A DNA stretch of 24,464 nucleotides from an uncultured Prevotella sp. (GCA_905202125.1 CAJKQX010000035.1:1-24464), one strand, 5' to 3'. Shown: positions 14,509 to 23,404, counted from the first letter of the stretch. Numbers and translations are program-made. Notes: generated by a model not told the origin, from the sequence alone.

Positions 14509-15999
14509 TTATCTTTTCAAGACACCAAGTGCCTTCTTTTGATTTATTTGACAAAGTTTGACTTCTATCTCAGCATCAATAAGTTGTGATTGTGCTTGTC
14601 TCCATGCTGTCTGTGCCTCCATGACCTCTGTTGTCTGCATCACACCTTCCTTAAAACCGATGTTGGCACAACGCAGATTCTCGTCGGCACTCTTCACATT
14701 CTTTTGGGCCATAGCCAATCGGCGTCTCGCTTCATTCACTTTGAAATTGCTCTGGCTCACCTGAAGTTCTATTTTTTCCTTGATTTCATCCATCTCCATA
14801 TTGGCAATTGTGGTTTCTATTCTGCTTGAGCGCACTTTGTATTCGCTTTCAAACCAGTTCCACACGGGAATCTTGACCATTACTCCCACATTCCAGACTC
14901 CTGAGAATTTGTTCTCAAATCCATTGTATATATTGGGATTGGTGGTCAGGTATCCGGCCGTCATGGCTATCTGTGGCAGATATGAAGCCTTGGCTATTTT
15001 TGTCTTTTGCTTGCTTATATCTACTACATTTTCCAGCATTTTCAGTTCCGGCCTGTTGCTCATGGCAGTCTCTTTGTCCGACAAGAATTGCTTATCTTCG
15101 GATGTGACATTGCCGTTTTCTTCATCTGATAAGGTGATGTCGCTATCCAATGGCAGTCCGCACAATTGGCATAAGTACATCTTGGCCAATGACAGACCGT
15201 TTTCTACCTGTGTCACGGTCATCTCCGCTTCATTCACCTTGACGTCCACTTTTAGTCCGTCGGCTCGTGTAGCAACACCTTCGCGTATCATTTTGTATAC
15301 ATCGTCATCCAGTTTCTTTACGAGTTCAAGAAAACTGTTGGCCAGTTTCTGCTTGTGTTTCAGCGATACAACTGTCCAGTATGCTTGTTCCGTTTCGTAT
15401 ATCGTGTTCTGTGTGATGGTCTCAGTCTCGTTTTGTGTGAGAGCCTCATTGATGCTTGCTATTCTGTTGGCTGCAACGATGGCACCGCCCATGTATATTG
15501 GCTGTTTGAGCATGACAGAAACCATGAACATGTTTCTTGTGTCCGTGTCAAAAGCATCGACAATTCGCTGTCCGCTATGATTGAGCGCATCGCCCATTGA
15601 TGTTCCCACCTTATTGAATATATTTCCAAGTTGGGCTGCTTGTTCCGGGGTCAATACACCTTGTTGGGCCAACCCTGAAATTATAGGTGCTATTTCATTT
15701 CCCAATTGTGTGCTTGAGGTCGTTCCTATATTTACCAGTGCATTTTTCTGATTGCCGTTCAACAAGGAAATTTCCTTGCTGGTAAATTCATATCCGCCCA
15801 TCACATCTATTTTCGGTAGATATTTTGTTTTGGCTATCTTGCTTGTATTGCGCGCTACATCTTGTTTCATCCTGGATATTCCAAGACGTTTGTTGTTGCG
15901 CAAGGCAAGCATACGGCAGCTGTCAAGACTTAGTGTCTGTTGAGCTGCGGCCGATGCAGTAATGCACAGAAACAGGAATATATTTAATATTCTGTTCAT
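14509..15999 (-). CDS. TolC-family outer-membrane efflux protein
   Basis: This 496-residue outer-membrane channel has a signal peptide (MNRILNIFLFLCITASAAAQ). The mature start LSLDSCRMLALRNNKRLGIS is the usual first repeat of TolC-like proteins. Two long alpha-helical repeat blocks follow, with the second-repeat hallmark RPELKMLENVVDISKQKTKIAKASYLPQIAMTAGY, and WNWFESEYKVRSSRIE plus a final helical part. The region around GNQKNALVNIGTT to ALNHSGQRIVDAF (about residues 80-150) is an insertion compared with minimal TolC. The gene starts 14 nt after the coiled-coil gene's stop and 5 nt before the adaptor gene, in one operon. Confidence 0.93.
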   Translation of the reverse strand: MNRILNIFLFLCITASAAAQQTLSLDSCRMLALRNNKRLGISRMKQDVARNTSKIAKTKYLPKIDVMGGYEFTSKEISLLNGNQKNALVNIGTTSSTQLGNEIAPIISGLAQQGVLTPEQAAQLGNIFNKVGTSMGDALNHSGQRIVDAFDTDTRNMFMVSVMLKQPIYMGGAIVAANRIASINEALTQNETETITQNTIYETEQAYWTVVSLKHKQKLANSFLELVKKLDDDVYKMIREGVATRADGLKVDVKVNEAEMTVTQVENGLSLAKMYLCQLCGLPLDSDITLSDEENGNVTSEDKQFLSDKETAMSNRPELKMLENVVDISKQKTKIAKASYLPQIAMTAGYLTTNPNIYNGFENKFSGVWNVGVMVKIPVWNWFESEYKVRSSRIETTIANMEMDEIKEKIELQVSQSNFKVNEARRRLAMAQKNVKSADENLRCANIGFKEGVMQTTEVMEAQTAWRQAQSQLIDAEIEVKLCQINQKKALGVLKR

Positions 16000-16013
16000 T
16001 TGTTTATTGGGTG

Positions 16014-16886
16014 TTATTTAAATGTCAGGCTTTTTGAACCTATCATGTTTCCGTCGGCAAATATACTGATTTGGTATGTGCCGCTTACCAATGTCTGGGA
16101 TACTTCCCAGAAAGTGTTGAGCGAGATTTCCTGACCGCCATATTCCACGGATTTTTTCATCGTGCATTGCAGAGTGCGGTTTTCGTACTCAAAACTGCCT
16201 CCGTTTCCAAGCAATGCTCCGGTAGGTGTGGTCACGCGTACATAGAATGTTTTCATGCCGCTCTTTGCCGTCACATTTTTGGCAACGGTGAAGCTCACCT
16301 GTATCTTCTTGCATTTCTTGATACTGCTTGTGGATTTGTCGCGTTTGTTGAGCAAGGTCATGTTGATGCCTGTTGCGTCAAGTTGAGCGGCGATAGCCAC
16401 TTTCTCGGACAGTGATGCCTTTTCCGAGCCTAAGCCTTCAATCTGGCGTATGGCCTCCGAATACTGGCCTTTCACACGAGTGTTCTCATTCATGAGATTT
16501 TGGTTGAGCCTGTTCAGCGAGTCGATTTCTATCACATAACTGCGTAAGACGGCTCTCATTGTCGCCAATTCTTTCTTCAGACGGGCAATCTCTCTTGCGT
16601 CACTGCTTTTTACGCTTTTGAGCTCATCGAGCAATTTTTGAGTCTTCTCTTGCTCGGCTGTCAGTTGTGCGATAAGTGAGTCATTGGTTATCTGACTTTT
16701 CATTTCGCTGTATTGGTTGGCGAACTGTTTGTACTCGTTTTCCATCTCCTTCTTGTCGAGTTCGGCCAGTTCTTGCATAGCTTTGTTCTCTTGTTTCTGT
16801 TTCTGAAGGTCGTTCACAAGATATACTATGCCTGCGATCAACAAAATTCCCACAATAGAGAAAGTTATCCAAATTTTCTTGTTCAT
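16014..16886 (-). CDS. Membrane-anchored coiled-coil protein, first gene of the export operon
   Basis: This 290-residue protein has an N-terminal transmembrane anchor (IWITFSIVGILLIAGIVYLV). A long coiled coil covers about residues 28-165 and is rich in Glu, Lys, Gln and Leu. A compact beta-rich C-terminal domain follows (about 190-290: KIQVSFTVAKNV, KTFYVRVTTPTGALLG, SGTYQISIFADGNMIGSKSLTF) that looks immunoglobulin-like. I recognise no named family. It precedes tolC by 14 nt under a clear promoter (16925-16955). It may be a periplasmic spacer or scaffold for the exporter, but its presence in the operon is the only evidence. Confidence 0.8.
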   Translation of the reverse strand: MNKKIWITFSIVGILLIAGIVYLVNDLQKQKQENKAMQELAELDKKEMENEYKQFANQYSEMKSQITNDSLIAQLTAEQEKTQKLLDELKSVKSSDAREIARLKKELATMRAVLRSYVIEIDSLNRLNQNLMNENTRVKGQYSEAIRQIEGLGSEKASLSEKVAIAAQLDATGINMTLLNKRDKSTSSIKKCKKIQVSFTVAKNVTAKSGMKTFYVRVTTPTGALLGNGGSFEYENRTLQCTMKKSVEYGGQEISLNTFWEVSQTLVSGTYQISIFADGNMIGSKSLTFK

Positions 16887-16924
16887 ATCTATGTCGTATC
16901 TATTTGTTTTTTAGTTTGTCATTG

Positions 16925-16955
16925 CAAATTTATGCGTTTTATCTCAATTGACCAA
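16925..16955 (-). promoter_or_regulatory. Promoter of the export operon
   Basis: On the minus strand TTG (16953-16955), a 20-nt spacer and TAAATTTG (16925-16932). The leader to the coiled-coil gene is about 30 nt. Confidence 0.7.
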
Positions 16956-17036
16956 CAATTTTCCAAAAGCAAATTTATAATATACTTTAAATTGGTATTT
17001 TTAAGGAAAAAAAGAACAATTTTGAATTTATTTTTT

Positions 17037-17044
17037 TATATTTG
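17037..17044 (+). promoter_or_regulatory. -7 box of the cytochrome bd operon
   Basis: TATATTTG fits TAnnTTTG and lies 40 nt before the DUF4492 start. The -33 element is weak, which can mean dependence on an activator. Confidence 0.5.
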
Positions 17045-17083
17045 CGTGTCTTTTATTTACTATTAAACTATTGCTTGTCCTGT

Positions 17084-17293
17084 ATGATACAAATAATTAG
17101 GAAAATATATCATTTTTATTGTGAAGGCTTTGCCAATATGAGGCTCGGCCGAACATTGTGGGCTGTGATAGCAATCAAGTTGTTTATAATATTTGTGATA
17201 TTGAAGTTGTTTTTCTTTCCTAATTTTATCAGGCAGAATACAACAGAAGGTTGCGAAGCCGATTATGTTTCAACTCAACTGACCGACCGTTAA
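17084..17293 (+). CDS. DUF4492 small membrane protein upstream of cydA
   Basis: This 69-residue protein has a basic amphipathic start (MIQIIRKIYHFYCEGFANM), then RLGRTLWAVIAIKLFIIFVILKLFFFPNF. That stretch includes one transmembrane helix and is the DUF4492 signature. A short acidic tail follows (EGCEADYVSTQLTDR). A TTG at 17042 would extend the N-terminus by 14 residues, but 17084 gives the family form. It starts the operon DUF4492-cydA-cydB-cyclophilin, 27 nt before cydA. Its position and size recall CydX/CydS, the small single-helix subunits of bd oxidases, though the sequence family differs. That role is an inference. Confidence 0.85.
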   Translation: MIQIIRKIYHFYCEGFANMRLGRTLWAVIAIKLFIIFVILKLFFFPNFIRQNTTEGCEADYVSTQLTDR

Positions 17294-17320
17294 ATGAAAT
17301 CTAAATAAAAAATATCTATT

Positions 17321-18883
17321 ATGAATAATTTCTTATTATCCGTGGATGCATCGGCCATAGACTGGGCCAGAGCTCAGTTCGCACTGACTGCCATCTATCA
17401 TTGGCTTTTTGTTCCGTTGACTTTGGGACTTGCACTCATTATGGGAGTGATGGAGACGTGTTATTACAGGACAAAGAATATTTTCTGGAAGGATGTTGCA
17501 GTGTTTTGGCAACGTCTGTTCGGTGTGAATTTTGCAATGGGTGTTGCCACAGGCATTATCCTTGAGTTTGAGTTCGGTACCAATTGGAGCAACTATTCAT
17601 GGTTCGTGGGAGATATATTCGGTGCACCGCTTGCCATAGAAGGCATTGTCGCATTCTTTATGGAAAGTACATTTGTGGCCGTGATGTTTTTCGGATGGAA
17701 GAAGGTTTCAGCCGGTTTTCATCTTGCATCTACTTGGTTGACAGGTCTCGGTGCCACCATCTCGGCATGGTGGATATTGGTGGCCAATTCGTGGATGCAA
17801 TATCCTGTTGGATGCAGTTTCAATCCCGATACAGTGAGAAACGAGATGGTCAACTTTGCTGATGTTGCCCTTTCACCCGTTGCGATAGACAAGTTTTTCC
17901 ATACGGTAATATCATCTTGGATTGTGGGAGCTGTCTTTACGGTGGCCGTGAGTTGCTGGTATTTGTATAAACACCGCGAACAAAAATTGGCTATTGCAAG
18001 TATCAAGATAGGTGCAATTGTCGGTTTGGCGGCCTCACTCCTTGCTGCAATGACCGGAGACGGTTCGGCTGTCAAGATAGCGAAGGTACAACCGATGAAA
18101 CTGGCCGCTATGGAGGCACTTTATGATGGAGGCACAGGCATGAGCCTCACTGCGATAGCTGCCGTCAATCCTTTTGTCCAGCCAGACTATGCCAAAGGCG
18201 AAGAGGCTCCGTTGCGCATTGCCATTCCGAACGGATTGTCGATGCTTGCCACACACGATAAGGACGGATATGTTCCCGGCGTAAACGATATCCTCAACGG
18301 ATATCAACGCCCTGATGGCACAAGAGAAATGTCGGTCGATGAGAAAATTAATAAGGGTAAAATCGCTATATCAGCCCTTGCAAAATACAGGAAGACCCAG
18401 AAAGAGAATCCTTCGGATCCTCAACTACCGCTTTTGCAAAAACAGATTAATGACAATATGCCGTATTTCGGCTATGGATACATCAAGAATAAGGCTGAAC
18501 TTGTGCCATTTATTCCTGTCTGTTTTTATGCTTTTCGCGTGATGGTGGGGCTCGGTTCGCTATTTATTATATTCTTTGCCATCATATTGTTTGTGGTTTA
18601 TCGTAAAGACATTGCCAAGTTCAGGAAGATCCATATCATCGCTATCATAATGTTGCCATTGGCTTATATTGCGAGCGAAGCAGGATGGATAGTTGCCGAG
18701 ATGGGGCGTCAGCCGTGGGCAATACAAGACATGTTGCCGGCATGTGCGGCTGTGTCGGACATACCGGCCGCATCTGTAAGACTTACATTCTTCATTTTCC
18801 TTGTTCTGTTTACCACATTGCTTGCAGTCGAGGTGAGCATATTGTGCAAACAGATAAAAAAAGGACCGGAATATCACAAATAG
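17321..18883 (+). CDS. cydA: Cytochrome bd ubiquinol oxidase subunit I
   Basis: This is the quinol-oxidising, heme-carrying subunit of the high-affinity terminal oxidase, which allows oxygen scavenging in microaerobic niches. The length of 520 residues is normal. Visible ligands and motifs are His27 (AIYHWLF), Glu107 and Glu115 in APLAIEGIVAFFMEST, His194 (KFFHTVISSW), Met408 (FRVMVGLG) and the conserved GWIVAEMGRQPW (454-465). The quinol (Q) loop is about 255-395. Most of its helices are obvious by hydrophobicity. cydB follows after 22 nt. Confidence 0.97.
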   Translation: MNNFLLSVDASAIDWARAQFALTAIYHWLFVPLTLGLALIMGVMETCYYRTKNIFWKDVAVFWQRLFGVNFAMGVATGIILEFEFGTNWSNYSWFVGDIFGAPLAIEGIVAFFMESTFVAVMFFGWKKVSAGFHLASTWLTGLGATISAWWILVANSWMQYPVGCSFNPDTVRNEMVNFADVALSPVAIDKFFHTVISSWIVGAVFTVAVSCWYLYKHREQKLAIASIKIGAIVGLAASLLAAMTGDGSAVKIAKVQPMKLAAMEALYDGGTGMSLTAIAAVNPFVQPDYAKGEEAPLRIAIPNGLSMLATHDKDGYVPGVNDILNGYQRPDGTREMSVDEKINKGKIAISALAKYRKTQKENPSDPQLPLLQKQINDNMPYFGYGYIKNKAELVPFIPVCFYAFRVMVGLGSLFIIFFAIILFVVYRKDIAKFRKIHIIAIIMLPLAYIASEAGWIVAEMGRQPWAIQDMLPACAAVSDIPAASVRLTFFIFLVLFTTLLAVEVSILCKQIKKGPEYHK

Positions 18884-18905
18884 AAATATTAAATAAAGAA
18901 ATATT

Positions 18906-20045
18906 ATGACATACGATTTTTTGCAGCATTATTGGTGGTTTGTGGTGTCATTGCTCGGTGCATTACTCGTGTTTCTGATGTTTGTGCAGGGAGCCAATTC
19001 CATGCTCAGTCTGGGACATACGGCCGAAGAACGCCGAATGATAATCAATAGTACGGGACGTAAGTGGGAAATCACCTTCACCACGCTGGTCACTTTCGGC
19101 GGTGCATTTTTTGCATCGTTCCCATTGTTTTACAGCACGAGTTTTGGTGGAGCTTATTGGCTTTGGATGATAATATTGTTCTCGTTTGTGCTTCAAGCCG
19201 TGAGCTATGAGTTTCAAAACAAGTTGGGCAACATTCTCGGTCCTCGCACTTTCCAACGGTTTCTCTTGATCAACGGCATTGTAGGACCGCTGCTGCTCGG
19301 CGGAGCCGTAGCCACATTTTTCAATGGTTCCAATTTCATTGTGGACAAGATGAATATCGTCGACGGCATGCAACCCGTCATCAGTCGGTGGGCCAATGCC
19401 AGCAATGGACTCGATGCGTTGCTTGATCCGTGGACTCTGGTCTTGGGATTTGCCGTATTCTTCCTTTCCCGCATACTCGGCATCCTTTATATAATGAATA
19501 ATGTGGATGACGAGAATATCCGTAGTCGAGCCAGTGTCCGCCTTGTTGGCTGTTTCGTCGCGTTCCTTTTGTTCTTCGCCGGTTTTGTGTTCCATTTGCT
19601 TACCAAAGACGGTTATGCTTATGATGTCGCCTCGGGCTTGATTGTGATGGAACCATTCAAATATCTTCACAATATGTTGACCATGTGGTATCTTCCACTT
19701 GTCATTCTCGTGGGATGTGTCTTGTTGGTGTATGGGGTGGTGCGCACCATCGTCAGCGCCACATATATTAAAGGTATATGGCCGGCCGGCATAGGCGTGG
19801 TCCTCGTTGTCCTGGCATTGTTTCTATGCGCCGGATGGAACAACACTGCATTCTATCCGTCGAATGCCGATTTGCAAAGCTCGCTCACTATACAAAACAG
19901 TTGCAGCAGCAAATTTACTCTTGAGGTGATGGCCATTGTGTCTGTTCTTGTCCCGTTTGTGGTGGCTTATATCGCATACGTGTGGTACAAGATGGATAGC
20001 AAGAAGATCACTAAGGATGAACTCACGACGGATGAAATGTATTAA
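18906..20045 (+). CDS. cydB: Cytochrome bd ubiquinol oxidase subunit II
   Basis: This 379-residue partner of CydA is a helical membrane protein that stabilises the oxidase. It opens TYDFLQHYWWFVVSLLGALLVFLMFVQGANSML, a typical CydB first helix. R-G-W features such as NSTGRKWEITFTTLVTFGGAFFASFPLFYSTSF and LVLGFAVFFLSRILGILYIMNN are recognisable. The C-terminal end (AYIAYVWYKMDSKKITKDELTTDEMY) is cytoplasmic and charged. A cyclophilin gene begins 12 nt downstream, so it is read with the oxidase genes. Confidence 0.96.
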   Translation: MTYDFLQHYWWFVVSLLGALLVFLMFVQGANSMLSLGHTAEERRMIINSTGRKWEITFTTLVTFGGAFFASFPLFYSTSFGGAYWLWMIILFSFVLQAVSYEFQNKLGNILGPRTFQRFLLINGIVGPLLLGGAVATFFNGSNFIVDKMNIVDGMQPVISRWANASNGLDALLDPWTLVLGFAVFFLSRILGILYIMNNVDDENIRSRASVRLVGCFVAFLLFFAGFVFHLLTKDGYAYDVASGLIVMEPFKYLHNMLTMWYLPLVILVGCVLLVYGVVRTIVSATYIKGIWPAGIGVVLVVLALFLCAGWNNTAFYPSNADLQSSLTIQNSCSSKFTLEVMAIVSVLVPFVVAYIAYVWYKMDSKKITKDELTTDEMY

Positions 20046-20057
20046 TCGGCAAGTATT

Positions 20058-20738
20058 ATGAAACATTTGATATTGATATGTCTCGCATTCTTGTCTATCG
20101 GACAATTGTCTGCTCAGGACTCATTGCGACACGAGATTCTTTTCAAAACCAACAAGGGCGATATCCGCATCACCCTTTACAACGAGACACCTCTGCATCG
20201 TGACAATTTCATCAAACAGGTGGAAGACGGCATGTATGATGGCGTTTTGTTCCATCGTGTGATAAAGGATTTCATGATACAGACCGGCGACACCGCAAGT
20301 CGTCATGCCAATCCGGGCGACATTTTGGGCAATACCGTTGAGACAACGCAAATTCCGGCCGAGTTTCGATTTCCCCGGCTGTTCCACAAGCGTGGTGCAG
20401 TGGCCGCAGCACGTGAGGGCGATGCCGACAATCCCGAGCGCGCCTCCTCCATGTGCCAGTTTTATATTGTTTATGGCACTACATTTACAGACGGCATGCT
20501 CGACCGTACACAGCAGAAACTCGACGAACGGACTGCCGGAGATGTGAAATTGTCGCCCGAAATAAGGGAGGTTTACAAAACAGTTGGTGGTACGCCGCAT
20601 CTCGATGGACAATATACTGTATTCGGTGAAGTGATCGAGGGTATGGATGTCGTGGCCGATATACAGTCTGTCGAAACAGATGCTCATGCGCGTCCGCTTG
20701 AGGATATAAGGATAATCAAGGCCACGGTTTGCAAATGA
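20058..20738 (+). CDS. Periplasmic peptidyl-prolyl cis-trans isomerase (cyclophilin type)
   Basis: This 226-residue foldase has a signal peptide (MKHLILICLAFLSIGQLSAQ, cut near residue 19-20). The cyclophilin core contains GDIRITLYNETPLHRDNFIKQ and the active-site VLFHRVIKDFMIQTGD (Arg67 of FHRV). GQYTVFGEVIEGMDVVADIQSV lies near the end. An insertion of about 35 residues (TTFTDGMLDRTQQKLDERTAGDVKLSPEIREVYKTVGG) sits between the substrate-site strand CQFYIVYG and the TPHLDGQYTVFG segment, as in larger Bacteroidetes cyclophilins. It is the last gene of the cydAB operon, ahead of a strong terminator; the reason for this linkage is not evident. Confidence 0.93.
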   Translation: MKHLILICLAFLSIGQLSAQDSLRHEILFKTNKGDIRITLYNETPLHRDNFIKQVEDGMYDGVLFHRVIKDFMIQTGDTASRHANPGDILGNTVETTQIPAEFRFPRLFHKRGAVAAAREGDADNPERASSMCQFYIVYGTTFTDGMLDRTQQKLDERTAGDVKLSPEIREVYKTVGGTPHLDGQYTVFGEVIEGMDVVADIQSVETDAHARPLEDIRIIKATVCK

Positions 20739-20770
20739 CCGTGGAACATAGTGTTATGATGGTGTAGAAT

Positions 20771-20818
20771 AGAGACTGTGACGACAAGAAGACACTTTTC
20801 TGACACAGTCTCTCTTTT
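20771..20818 (+). terminator. Terminator of the cyd operon
   Basis: AGAGACTGTG (20771-20780) pairs with CACAGTCTCT (20804-20813), followed by a T-run. It closes the DUF4492-cydAB-cyclophilin transcript. Confidence 0.85.
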
Positions 20819-20841
20819 TATGAAATTTATTTGAGGTGAAT

Positions 20842-21273
20842 ATGAAAATCTGGATGCTTTTGTTTTTCGTGTTGCCTGTCATAGGACTTGTTTATGCGTT
20901 GTGGCATATATGGCATATTCTGCCATTGTCCGTAAGCGCCAAGGCTATTGTTGAGATAATGTCGGTAGTGGCGTTTTCGTGCCTGTTTTATTATATATTT
21001 GTCGGTCTTGACGCTCTGCCTTTATGGTTCGCCAGATGCATTTACAATGTCGGATCGTCCTCTTTGTTCATATTGTTGTATGCTGTCATGTTGTTTCTTG
21101 TGCTTGATGTTATGAGGATCACAGGTCTGTTGACATCATCGTTTTTGTGCGTCAGCAAGGCGGGAAGCATCTTTGTTTTCGCCTTTATCATTGCTCTTGT
21201 TTATGTCGTTTTATCCGCGGAAACATTTTTCTTATCCGGAGCAACGGCGTATCGATATTTCCTCCGGATATGA
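20842..21273 (+). pseudogene. Truncated metallophosphoesterase: N-terminal membrane domain only
   Basis: The frame encodes 143 residues that match the N-terminal multi-helix part of Bacteroidales membrane metallophosphoesterases: MKIWMLLFFVLPVIGLVY, LPLWFARCIYNVGSSSLFILLYAVMLFLVLD and RITGLLTSSFLCVSKAGSIFVFAFIIALVYV. In intact relatives a conserved linker and a phosphatase domain of over 200 residues with GDxHD/GNH(E/D) metal motifs follow. Here the match stops at about 21205 and the last 20 or so residues are merely the complement of the convergent transporter gene. No phosphatase domain is found downstream. A deletion joining the two genes tail to tail is the simplest reading. A GTG at 20836 would add two residues. 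Confidence 0.65.
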
Positions 21274-22123
21274 TGAGCGTCACCGCCGTTATTATCATCA
21301 AGATGCCGATGATGAGTCTTATTGTCAGTTGCTCGTTGAATACGGTCACAGCGAAAAACACGGCCGTCACCGGTTCCAACGCACCGAGCACAGCCACCGG
21401 TGTGCTGCCTATCTTTTGTATCGCCACGCTGGTGCACAACAGCGACACAGCCGTGGGAAACAATGCAAGAGCAAATGCGTATATCCAAAGTCTGTAATCC
21501 GAGCGAAGGATGTCTATCGAATGTGTGTCGAATCGGAAAGCAAAGAGAAACAGACCGAAAAATATCACATACAGTGTGAGTTTGAGCGTGGGAATCTCTT
21601 TCATCCGACGGCCATTCACCGCTACCATGTATATGGCGTAGGTCAGAGCCGACAGTAATACCAACAGTAGACCTGCCGTGCTGAGTGCCCCCTCGGCGTC
21701 GCCCTTGTATAGCAATGCTATGCCGCATGTGGCCAGTGCTATGCAACCGATAGTTAGCATCGATGCCCGCTCTTTGTAAAACACGGCCATGATGATGGTC
21801 ACAAGTATGGGATAAATGAACAACAGGGTGGAGGCGATAGCTGTGCCCAGGTATGTGTACGAAACGTACAACGTAAGTGAAGACAGAGCCATGCCCAGAC
21901 CCAAAGCCATGAGTGGAAGCACTTGCGAACGGCGCAGACCGAATCCGCGTCTGCGTGCTATCATCATCACTGCTAATATGGGGATGGCAAACATGTATCT
22001 GAGAAAGAGCACACTGTATGCGTCGATGCCCGCGTTCATCAGTGGCATCGCAAACAATGGATTGGTGCCGTAGCTCGCTGCGGCCACGGCACCTAAAATA
22101 TATCCTTTCAACCTATCGTTCAT
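21188..22123 (-). CDS. EamA/DMT-family (RhaT-like) transporter
   Basis: This 311-residue inner-membrane protein has ten predicted helices and two EamA repeats. The first begins GYILGAVAAASYGTNPLFAMPLM and contains LYVSYTYLGTAIASTLLFIYPILVTIIMAVFYKE. The second begins LLLVLLSALTYAIYMVAV and contains CTSVAIQKIGSTPVAVLGALEPVTAVFFAVTVFNEQLT. These are the usual drug/metabolite-transporter signatures; the substrate cannot be predicted. The long in-frame ATG at 22192 lies inside sdaA; 22123 is 1 nt after the sdaA stop, so the two are cotranscribed. The C-terminus (RKMFPRIKRHKQEQ) overlaps the truncated phosphoesterase frame and may have been altered by the same deletion. Confidence 0.9.
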   Translation of the reverse strand: MNDRLKGYILGAVAAASYGTNPLFAMPLMNAGIDAYSVLFLRYMFAIPILAVMMIARRRGFGLRRSQVLPLMALGLGMALSSLTLYVSYTYLGTAIASTLLFIYPILVTIIMAVFYKERASMLTIGCIALATCGIALLYKGDAEGALSTAGLLLVLLSALTYAIYMVAVNGRRMKEIPTLKLTLYVIFFGLFLFAFRFDTHSIDILRSDYRLWIYAFALALFPTAVSLLCTSVAIQKIGSTPVAVLGALEPVTAVFFAVTVFNEQLTIRLIIGILMIITAVTLIISGGNIDTPLLRIRKMFPRIKRHKQEQ

Positions 22124-22124
22124 C

Positions 22125-23339
22125 TTATTTTGTGGACATGGCTTTGGCCAATCCTCCCTCGCTCGTTTCTTTATAGAGCGACGGTATGTCATGTCCCGTC
22201 TGTTTCATCACGTGTACCACGCGGTCGAAAGACACATTGTGTTTTCCATCGGAGAATGCTGCATAGAGGTTGGCATCCAATGCTCGTGTGGCAGCAAATG
22301 CGTTGCGTTCGATGCACGGTATCTGTACCAGACCGCAAACAGGATCGCAGGTCATTCCCAAATGATGTTCAAGTCCCATCTCCGCTGCATACTCAATTTG
22401 AGTCGGGCTGCCGCCAAACAGTTGGCATGCCGCGGCCGATGCCATAGCGCACGCCACGCCCACTTCGCCTTGACAACCCACGTCGGCTCCCGAGATGGAT
22501 GCGTTTTTCTTCACCACGTTGCCGAAAATACCGGCTGTGGCCAGTGCGTGGAGTATGCGCGTGTCGCTGAAATTGTGGCTGCGCGAGAGATGATACAACA
22601 CCGATGGCATCACTCCGCACGAACCGCATGTAGGGGCGGTGACGATGGTTCCGCCCGATGCGTTCTCCTCGCTCACGGCTAACGCGTAGGCATACACCAG
22701 ACCTCTTGTCTGTAACGACTGTTTGTATCCTCTTGCCTTCACGTAGTAGGTAGGGGCCTTGCGTGGCAGATTGAGCGGGCCGGGTAGGGCACCTTCGTGG
22801 TCGATGCCTCGCTCCACAGCCTCCTGCATCACTTTCCACACTTCCATCAGATAGTCCCAGATGTCGCTTTCCTCGCATTCTTTCACGTATTCCCAATAGC
22901 CGCGGCCTTGCCGGCTACACCAGTTCATGATATCTTCAAGCGTGTTGTAATCGTATATCTCTTTCTTCGATTCTTTCAGCCATCTCGGATTATCGCCCTC
23001 CGACAACGAGCCGCCACCAATACTGTAAACGGTCCATTCGTCTTTCTTCATGCCCGACTCATTGTATGCGGTGAATTTCATGCCGTTGGGATGAAATGGC
23101 AGAAAGACTGTTGGTTGCCATATTATCTCCAGCGGCGCTATCTTGCTCACCACATCCTTTATGGCAATGTCTGTCATGTGACCGCGTCCGGTGGCGGCAA
23201 GACTGCCGTATAATACAACTTCTATCTTGCTTGCATCGCCATTATGCGAACAGAAAATCTGTGCTGCTTTCTGCGGACCCATAGTGTGGCTGCTCGATGG
23301 GCCTTTTCCGATCTTGTATAATTCCTTGAGTGATTCCAT
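22125..23339 (-). CDS. sdaA: L-serine dehydratase (iron-sulfur, single chain)
   Basis: This [4Fe-4S] enzyme deaminates L-serine to pyruvate and ammonia in the cytosol. The 404-residue single chain has the beta-domain signature GPSSSHTMGPQKAA (13-26). The alpha-domain contains NASGGTIVTAPTCGSCGVMPSVLY, GADVGCQGEVGVACAMA and the cysteine motif CDPVCGLVQIPCIERN that supplies cluster ligands. An upstream in-frame ATG (23435) precedes the promoter's -7 box and would add 32 unrelated residues. ATG 23339 gives the family start MESLKELYKIGKGPSSSHT. A DMT transporter gene follows after 1 nt. Confidence 0.96.
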   Translation of the reverse strand: MESLKELYKIGKGPSSSHTMGPQKAAQIFCSHNGDASKIEVVLYGSLAATGRGHMTDIAIKDVVSKIAPLEIIWQPTVFLPFHPNGMKFTAYNESGMKKDEWTVYSIGGGSLSEGDNPRWLKESKKEIYDYNTLEDIMNWCSRQGRGYWEYVKECEESDIWDYLMEVWKVMQEAVERGIDHEGALPGPLNLPRKAPTYYVKARGYKQSLQTRGLVYAYALAVSEENASGGTIVTAPTCGSCGVMPSVLYHLSRSHNFSDTRILHALATAGIFGNVVKKNASISGADVGCQGEVGVACAMASAAACQLFGGSPTQIEYAAEMGLEHHLGMTCDPVCGLVQIPCIERNAFAATRALDANLYAAFSDGKHNVSFDRVVHVMKQTGHDIPSLYKETSEGGLAKAMSTK

Positions 23340-23404
23340 GTGTTGCTTGATGCCGTGTCTCGGGTCGTTTTTATCGTGTTGATTTTGTTTTGATTTTATG
23401 GCTG

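Noticed and set aside
14780..15580. 266-codon plus-strand frame
   Set aside because: It is an antisense shadow of the TolC-family gene; Ser-rich composition is typical of such shadows.
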